DNA from: Micavibrio_C sp964577255
GTDB taxonomy: Bacteria > Pseudomonadota > Alphaproteobacteria > Micavibrionales > Micavibrionaceae
Direction of reading: 5' to 3'
Length of the DNA: 38,591 bases
Assembly: GCA_964577255.1 (NCBI GenBank)
Contig: CAZNYM010000015.1
Location: forward strand, 1 to 38,591
This document shows positions 33,973-38,591 of this stretch, piece by piece. The notes below the pieces were generated by a model that searched no databases, had not been told where the DNA came from, and saw nothing but the letters and a program-made list of their open reading frames with translations. How positions within the stretch are numbered: the stretch's first letter is position 1; each line of letters starts with the position of its first letter. A program made the translations under genes and the position numbers.

Positions 33973-34436
33973 AGCGAGAATTCCCGAAACGCCTCGATCA
34001 CCTGCCGGTAGGTATCGCGTTTGAACGCGACGCCCAGGGTCAGGATGTCATCGAGCCTTATCCATTTCCAGGCGCGGAACTCGGCGGGGTCGTGCGCCTG
34101 AAGGTCGATATCCACATCAAGACCGTTGAAGCGCGCCGCCACCCAGGTTTGCTCCTGTCCGCCCCATTTGCCGTCCCATAATTTTCCTAGCAGGTGCGGC
34201 GGCAGGCGATAGCGCAGGGGCCGGTCCATGATCCTGAGGATATCCGCCTTGTCGGTGCCTACTTCCTCGCGTAATTCGCGGAAAAAAGCCTGTTCGATTT
34301 CCTCCCCGGGGTCAATGCCACCCTGCGGCAGCTGCCACGCGCCGGGATTGTCGATCCGTTCGCCGGCAAAAACCTTGCCTGCTTCATTGAACAGGCAGAT
34401 ACCCACGCAGGGGCGGAAGGGAAGATCGTCAGCCAT
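33969..34436 (-). CDS. rppH: RNA pyrophosphohydrolase RppH
   Basis: This 155-residue Nudix hydrolase removes pyrophosphate from the 5' end of mRNA, starting decay. The Nudix box is complete: GGIDPGEEIEQAFFRELREE followed by VGT, with all metal-binding glutamates. It begins LPFRPCVGICLFNEAGKVFAG and contains the RppH-typical PQGGID, YRLPPHL, and GQEQTWVAARF. ATG 34436 is two bases after the upstream gene's stop; an in-frame extension to 34505 lies inside that gene. It is the last gene of the rlmH-envC-ctpA-deacetylase-rppH operon. Confidence 0.95.
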   Translation of the reverse strand: MADDLPFRPCVGICLFNEAGKVFAGERIDNPGAWQLPQGGIDPGEEIEQAFFRELREEVGTDKADILRIMDRPLRYRLPPHLLGKLWDGKWGGQEQTWVAARFNGLDVDIDLQAHDPAEFRAWKWIRLDDILTLGVAFKRDTYRQVIEAFREFSL

Positions 34437-34438
34437 GA

Positions 34439-35683
34439 TTAAAATCCCGTGATGGCCGAAAGCGGCGCCAGGGTGAAGCCGCGCCCTTCGAGTGTCTGCA
34501 GCCACAGGGCCAGTTCGCTGCGGCTCAGAGCGGAAAGATCTACGGCGCCGGCGGCGTAGCCCTGCTCACGGGCCAGATTCTCAAGGCGGGTCAGCGCCTC
34601 GCGCACGCCTTGAGCCGTCGGGCTGGGCCAGCCGACCCAGACATCGATCTGGGCGAAAGGCGCGTTCATCCCCAGGGCCAGGCTTTGGCTCATGGTGCCT
34701 GTGTCGCGGCTGCTGCCGATATAGCCAAGGCCGCGCTTGAATACTTCAGAAAGCACGGCGCGCAGCGCGTTGGGATTCATCGAGAACAGGCTGTCATAAG
34801 GCGCGACAAGCCCTGCATAACCGCTCGCGCGGCTCATCAGCCAGTAGAGGCGGTCGGCGTTCTCTTTCTCCGAAAGTCCGGTCATGATCGTGTAGGGGCC
34901 GGGATCGCTGCGCGGATAATCGCGGGTCTCAAGCGGCAAAGAGAGCCAGATTTCATGCCCCTTGGCGCGCCCTTCCTTGACCCACAGCTCCGGATCGGCC
35001 GCGTAAGGCGAGAGGACCAGCGACACATCGGCCGGGAAATCCTTGAGTGCCGCATGGCTGGCGCTGTCGGAAATGCCCACGCCGTAAAGTGCCAAGGCCA
35101 CGACCGGCGGCTCGCCCGCGGGCGCGGTCCAGGGCCGGCGGTAAGCGTTAAAGGGCGTGAAGCGGTCCTTGCCGGCGACGGGAACCTTACCGACGGGCTT
35201 TTCCTCGAACAGGCCTGCGACCGGCGCTTCGATCAACCCGCCCGCCGTACGCGGCAGCCCGGCAAACGGATCGGCATCGCTATGCCCGTCGTCATGAGCA
35301 GCGGCGGCTTCTTCTTCATGATGGGCGGGCGTCAGCTTGTGCTCTTCCCCGTGCGGAGCTTCGGCGTGTGTTGCGCTTTCCGCCGGCGCATCGTGGTGGT
35401 TCTCTTCATGAGCCGTAACAGTCGTCGGCGTGGGCGGACCCATGATTTCCTTCATAAAGGGTCCGAAGAGGGGCTTGTCTTCAACAACGGGTTCGGCTTC
35501 GGGTTCATGCTGCGCGGGCGTGGCGACGACTACCGGGGCAAGGGATTGCAGATAGGCGGGACCCTCAGACCATATATAAACCAGTGCCGCGCCGTAAACC
35601 AGAACGACAGCCGTCACGCCCTGGGCGAAGGCCCTGAAGAAATCGGCGGCGGCAGGGCTGGGCGCGGTTCCGGCTTCCGTCAT
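34439..35683 (-). CDS. divergent polysaccharide deacetylase-like protein with His-rich linker
   Basis: This 414-residue protein has one N-terminal membrane helix (about 19-38) and a periplasmic C-terminal domain of the divergent polysaccharide deacetylase type (DUF610): VVALALYGVGISDSASHAAL, VSLVLSPYAAD, KGHEIWLSLPLE, DPGPYTIMTGLSE, GLVAPYDSLFSMNP, and a final TLEGRGFTLAPLS. Between them (residues 92-134) lies a linker with ten histidines among Glu and Ala. The classical His and Asp metal ligands of the deacetylases are not evident, as is usual in this family. Its ATG overlaps the ctpA stop (ATGA). Its role in envelope processing is unknown; it is regularly co-encoded with ctpA and envC. Confidence 0.88.
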   Translation of the reverse strand: MTEAGTAPSPAAADFFRAFAQGVTAVVLVYGAALVYIWSEGPAYLQSLAPVVVATPAQHEPEAEPVVEDKPLFGPFMKEIMGPPTPTTVTAHEENHHDAPAESATHAEAPHGEEHKLTPAHHEEEAAAAHDDGHSDADPFAGLPRTAGGLIEAPVAGLFEEKPVGKVPVAGKDRFTPFNAYRRPWTAPAGEPPVVALALYGVGISDSASHAALKDFPADVSLVLSPYAADPELWVKEGRAKGHEIWLSLPLETRDYPRSDPGPYTIMTGLSEKENADRLYWLMSRASGYAGLVAPYDSLFSMNPNALRAVLSEVFKRGLGYIGSSRDTGTMSQSLALGMNAPFAQIDVWVGWPSPTAQGVREALTRLENLAREQGYAAGAVDLSALSRSELALWLQTLEGRGFTLAPLSAITGF

Positions 35684-37155
35684 GGGCGGGGTTGTTCGTC
35701 TTTCTGGGGCGCCGTTTCGACAGCCTTATCGGCCTGCTTGGCGGGCGGCATGATGGTGCTGTCTTCCTGGCGCAGCTCGTAAAGCGACAGGCCGCGGATC
35801 AGGTCGACGGCGCGCGCCAGCTGATAATCGTCCTTCAGCTTATCGTTCTTGACGGCGTCATCGTCCTTTTTCTTGTAGGCGGGGCCTTCCTTCTCGCCCG
35901 GCTCGGGATTCACGGGCGCGGGAGCGAAAGGCACGGGCTCTTCGGCCTTCTTGTCCTTGGCAGCTTTATCTTTATCCAGTGCGCCCGGAAGGTCGGCTTC
36001 GGAAATGCGGTCCTGATGCAGGCTTTCGATCTTGGACTGTTCGACATAGATGTCCGGATCGATGCCCTTGGCCTGGATCGAGCGGCCGGAGGGCGTGTAG
36101 TAACGCGCCGTGGTCAGACGCATGGCGCCGTGGCCCGACAGGGGGATGACGGTCTGCACGGAACCCTTGCCGAACGAGCGGGTGCCGAGAAGAATGGCGC
36201 GGCGGTGATCCTGCAGGGCGCCGGCCACGATTTCGGAAGCGGAAGCGGAGCCGCTGTTGATCAGCACGACAATAGGCAGGCCCTCGGCGATATCGCCCGG
36301 CGTGGCATTGTCGCGCTTGGTGTCCTGTTCGTGACGGCCTCGGGTGGAAACGATTTCGCCTTTCTCAAGGAAAGCATCGGCTACGGCAATCGCCTGATCC
36401 AGCAATCCGCCCGGATCGTTGCGAAGGTCGAGAATGATGCCCGCCAGCTTGCCTTTTTTCTTCTCCTTGAATTCGGCGATGGCCTTGTTCACGCCGCTGT
36501 CGGTGTTCTGGTTGAACTGCGTGATGCGGATGTAACCGATGTCCTCCGCCAGGACTTCATGCTTGACGGATTCGATCTTGATGATGTCGCGCACGAGCGT
36601 GATGTGCACGGGTTCGGCGACGCCTTCGCGGCGGATGGTCAGCTTGATGGACGTACCAACCTTGCCGCGCATGCGGTCGACCGCGTCGCCCAGCGACAGG
36701 CCGATGATGGCTTCGTCGTCAAGATGGGTGATATAATCGCCGCTCTGCACGCCAGCGCGATAGGCGGGCGTATCAAAAATGGGGGAAACAACCTTGACGA
36801 TGCCATTTTCCATCGTTACCTCGATGCCCAGCCCACCGAATTCGCCGCGGGTCTGAACCTGCATGTCGCCGTAATCTTTTTCGTTCATGTAGGAGGAATG
36901 CGGATCGAGGCTCATCAGCATGCCGTTGATGGCGTATTCGACCAGCTTTTCATCCGTGACTGGCTCGACATACTGCGCGCGCACGCGCTCGAAAACATCG
37001 CCGAACAGGCTGAGCTGGCGGTAGGTGTCGCTTGAATTCCTGACCTCCTCTTCGGGCGCGGCGCCGGCGGTGCGGTCTTTGTCCTGTGCCAGAGAAGGGG
37101 AGGAAAGCAGAGCCAGAAGGGCAACGGCGGGGGCAAGCAGGCGGAGCATGTTCAC
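35680..37155 (-). CDS. ctpA: C-terminal processing protease (S41, CtpA)
   Basis: This 491-residue periplasmic serine protease has a signal peptide (cleavage after SLAQ, near 24), the N-terminal LFGDVFERVRAQYV region, a PDZ domain (about 105-190, GGLGIEVTMENGIVKVVSPI) and a S41 peptidase core. The nucleophile Ser is in NSGSASASEIVAGAL (300-314) and the general-base Lys330 in TRSFGKGSVQ. The tail is Lys/Glu/Pro-rich. The start is GTG 37155, seven bases after AAGGA; an ATG two codons later is possible. Tail-specific proteases process envelope proteins and, in partnership with EnvC-type factors, peptidoglycan hydrolases. Confidence 0.95.
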   Translation of the reverse strand: MNMLRLLAPAVALLALLSSPSLAQDKDRTAGAAPEEEVRNSSDTYRQLSLFGDVFERVRAQYVEPVTDEKLVEYAINGMLMSLDPHSSYMNEKDYGDMQVQTRGEFGGLGIEVTMENGIVKVVSPIFDTPAYRAGVQSGDYITHLDDEAIIGLSLGDAVDRMRGKVGTSIKLTIRREGVAEPVHITLVRDIIKIESVKHEVLAEDIGYIRITQFNQNTDSGVNKAIAEFKEKKKGKLAGIILDLRNDPGGLLDQAIAVADAFLEKGEIVSTRGRHEQDTKRDNATPGDIAEGLPIVVLINSGSASASEIVAGALQDHRRAILLGTRSFGKGSVQTVIPLSGHGAMRLTTARYYTPSGRSIQAKGIDPDIYVEQSKIESLHQDRISEADLPGALDKDKAAKDKKAEEPVPFAPAPVNPEPGEKEGPAYKKKDDDAVKNDKLKDDYQLARAVDLIRGLSLYELRQEDSTIMPPAKQADKAVETAPQKDEQPRP

Positions 37156-37167
37156 GGATTATTCCTT

Positions 37168-38361
37168 CTAGCTTTTGAGACCGGGGATCAGGCGGGCCGG
37201 GTCGACGGGCTGGCCATTCTGACGCACTTCGTAATATAGCCTTGCCGCGCCGCCCTGAGAAGACGTGCCGCTCATATATCCCAGCGGTTCTCCCGCATTC
37301 ACGCGCTGGCCGACGCTGACGCCCGGGTTGCCCAGTCCAGCGATCAGGCTGTGAAAGCCTTTGCGATGCTCGATGATGATCAATTGGCCATAATTCTTGA
37401 AAGCACCCGCGAACTTTACCACGCCGCCAACCGGCGCGACCACAAGCGCGCCCGGAACGGCCCCAACTGATACGCCTTCGGACTCGGAACCGATCTCGGT
37501 TTTCTCCCCGTAGCCTACCAGGACCGGGCCGCTGACAGGGAGAAGGCCTTTACCGAGCGCCGGCAGGTTGCGGGCCGCTTCCGGCCGCCTTCCGGTTTTG
37601 GCGCCACCCGAGGCCGTTCGCTCTTCGCCGTCCGGCGCGGCGGTGCGGATCCGCGAGACCAGATCCTCTAGCGAGCGCGCCTGACGGGCCAGCTCTTCGG
37701 CCCGCGCGGTCTGATCCTTGTAATCGCCCTCGAGCGCGGCGAAATTTTTCTGTCGCTCGTCGAGCAGCGCCTGAAGCCGTGCGTTTTCTTCATTGAGCCT
37801 GTCCTGCGCGGCCTGCGCCTTGATCCGGTTGTCTTCATAACGCGCCGCCAACTCGTCAAGGCGGGTCAGGTCGGCGGCCAGCGCCTGGTTCTGGCGGTTC
37901 AGCGCGGGCAGGACGCTCTGGAGGACGAGGGCGGCCTGGGCCGTTTCAAGCGGCGCGCCGGGGCGCAGGATCAGAAGTTCAGACGGCAGGCTTTCAAGCC
38001 GGCGAGCGGCGATGATGGTGCGGGCGACCGAGCCGTAATTTTTCTCCAGACGGGCTTCGATCTCGCTTTTCTCGGCGGCCAGGGATTTTTGTGCTCGCGC
38101 GATATCGGCCAGGCTGTCCTGATTGCGACGTACGGACTCGGCCGTGACGGCGAGATCCTTGCCGACTGTTTTCAGCGCACTTTCGGCTTTACGCATGCGC
38201 CCCTCGGTGGCGGAAACTGCCGCGCGCGTGTCCTCAAGTTTTTCCCGCACGCTCTCAAGCGACGTTTCCTTGCGCGCGGGCAAGGGCGGATCGGCCAGCG
38301 CCGGCGGGGTGGCCAGGCACAGAAGAAGGGCGGAAATGAAAAAAAGGCGGGCAGTTTTCAT
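37168..38361 (-). CDS. envC: EnvC-like murein hydrolase activator with degenerate LytM domain
   Basis: This 397-residue exported protein has a signal peptide (cleavage after ALA, near 23), a long coiled coil (about 35-265, heptads such as SVREKLEDTRAAVSATEGRM), and a C-terminal LytM/M23 domain (about 300-395: SVGAVPGALVVAPVGGVVKF, YGQLIIIEHRKGFHSLIAGL, ARLYYEVRQNGQPVDP). The first zinc His and Asp (HxxxD) of active LytM peptidases are missing, as in E. coli EnvC, so it likely activates amidases rather than cutting itself. ATG 38361 lies two bases after rlmH; an in-frame extension to 38454 would overlap rlmH. The ctpA gene follows after 12 bases. Confidence 0.92.
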   Translation of the reverse strand: MKTARLFFISALLLCLATPPALADPPLPARKETSLESVREKLEDTRAAVSATEGRMRKAESALKTVGKDLAVTAESVRRNQDSLADIARAQKSLAAEKSEIEARLEKNYGSVARTIIAARRLESLPSELLILRPGAPLETAQAALVLQSVLPALNRQNQALAADLTRLDELAARYEDNRIKAQAAQDRLNEENARLQALLDERQKNFAALEGDYKDQTARAEELARQARSLEDLVSRIRTAAPDGEERTASGGAKTGRRPEAARNLPALGKGLLPVSGPVLVGYGEKTEIGSESEGVSVGAVPGALVVAPVGGVVKFAGAFKNYGQLIIIEHRKGFHSLIAGLGNPGVSVGQRVNAGEPLGYMSGTSSQGGAARLYYEVRQNGQPVDPARLIPGLKS

Positions 38362-38363
38362 GT

Positions 38364-38591
38364 CTATTCGCGGTGATAGGGATGCCCGGCCAGGATCTGC
38401 TGGCAGCGGTACAGTTGTTCGATCAGCATAATCCGGACAAGCTTGTGGGGCCATGTCGCCCGGCCCATTGCTAACAGGAAATCGGCGCGCCCGCGCAGAT
38501 CATCGCCCAGACCGTCGGCGCCGCCGATGAGAAACTGCAGATCGGGACCGCGCGCCTGGGCCAGCGCCGCCATCTTCTGTGCCAGAGCCGG
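38364..38591 (-). CDS. rlmH: 23S rRNA pseudouridine-1915 methyltransferase RlmH, C-terminal part
   Basis: The frame is open to the right edge of the window, so only the last 75 residues of about 150 are present. They match RlmH, which methylates pseudouridine 1915 in helix 69 of 23S rRNA: LQFLIGGADGLGDDLRG (the SAM-binding knot), WPHKLVRIMLIEQLYRCQQI and the invariant end GHPYHRE. It is the first visible gene of the minus-strand operon leading into envC and ctpA. Confidence 0.95.
   Translation of the reverse strand, partial: PALAQKMAALAQARGPDLQFLIGGADGLGDDLRGRADFLLAMGRATWPHKLVRIMLIEQLYRCQQILAGHPYHRE

Overview
The window is a high-GC (roughly 60%, by eye) piece of an alphaproteobacterial chromosome from a draft scaffold. 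Two runs of exactly 100 N (1720-1819 and 22997-23096) are scaffolding gaps. The alphaproteobacterial assignment rests on popZ beside valS, on the order tkt / zapA / 6S RNA / 5-FTHF cyclo-ligase / ymdB, on rlmH-envC-ctpA-polysaccharide deacetylase-rppH, and on yebC-ruvCAB leading to ybgC-tolQRAB. I cannot name a genus. I see no rRNA or tRNA genes, CRISPR array, insertion sequence or prophage.

Layout. 1-3355: the end of a TolC-type outer-membrane channel, the polar organiser popZ, and valS with its editing domain lost in a gap. 3450-16130: an unusual locus with a MoxR AAA+ ATPase, four tandem paralogous exported five-cysteine proteins, a VWA/amidotransferase-like membrane protein, a BatA-like membrane protein, a DUF58 protein and a very charged coiled-coil exported protein. 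On the opposite strand lie a stand-alone DUF4159 protein and a membrane protein. 16342-22231: a small orphan gene, rpmE, class I fructose-bisphosphate aldolase, a tandem winged-helix regulator, gapA, a 60-residue gene and tkt. 22428-25941: a short coiled-coil gene, zapA (cut by the second gap), 6S RNA with a clear promoter, 5-FTHF cyclo-ligase, ymdB, and opposite them a hypothetical gene coupled to a response regulator. 26107-33972: yebC, ruvC, ruvA, two tiny paralogous membrane proteins, ruvB, ppa, ybgC and tolQRAB without pal. 33969-38591, minus strand: rlmH, envC-like, ctpA, divergent polysaccharide deacetylase and rppH.

The most unusual part is 3450-16130. MoxR plus DUF58, BatA-like and VWA/amidotransferase-like genes is a known alphaproteobacterial set, but here two proteins that are normally single chains appear to be split into separate genes on opposite strands. 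DUF4159 is detached from the BatA-like protein. The TIGR02302/DUF4175 protein is divided into a membrane half and an exported charged coil half whose stop codons abut. Inserted directly after moxR are four secreted paralogs that all begin, after predicted signal-peptide cleavage, with histidine and share a Cys-Cys...Cys...Cys...Cys pattern. Their placement suggests, but does not prove, that they are clients or partners of the MoxR machine in the periplasm, possibly metal-binding.

The remaining blocks are core functions: glycolysis and pentose phosphate enzymes with separate promoters, Holliday-junction processing, the Tol envelope-constriction system, and a cell-separation peptidase operon. 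Smaller oddities are a pair of micro membrane proteins splitting ruvA from ruvB, a YbgC protein lacking its usual active-site histidine, a perfect inverted repeat on the aldolase promoter, and a histidine-rich linker in the polysaccharide deacetylase-like protein.
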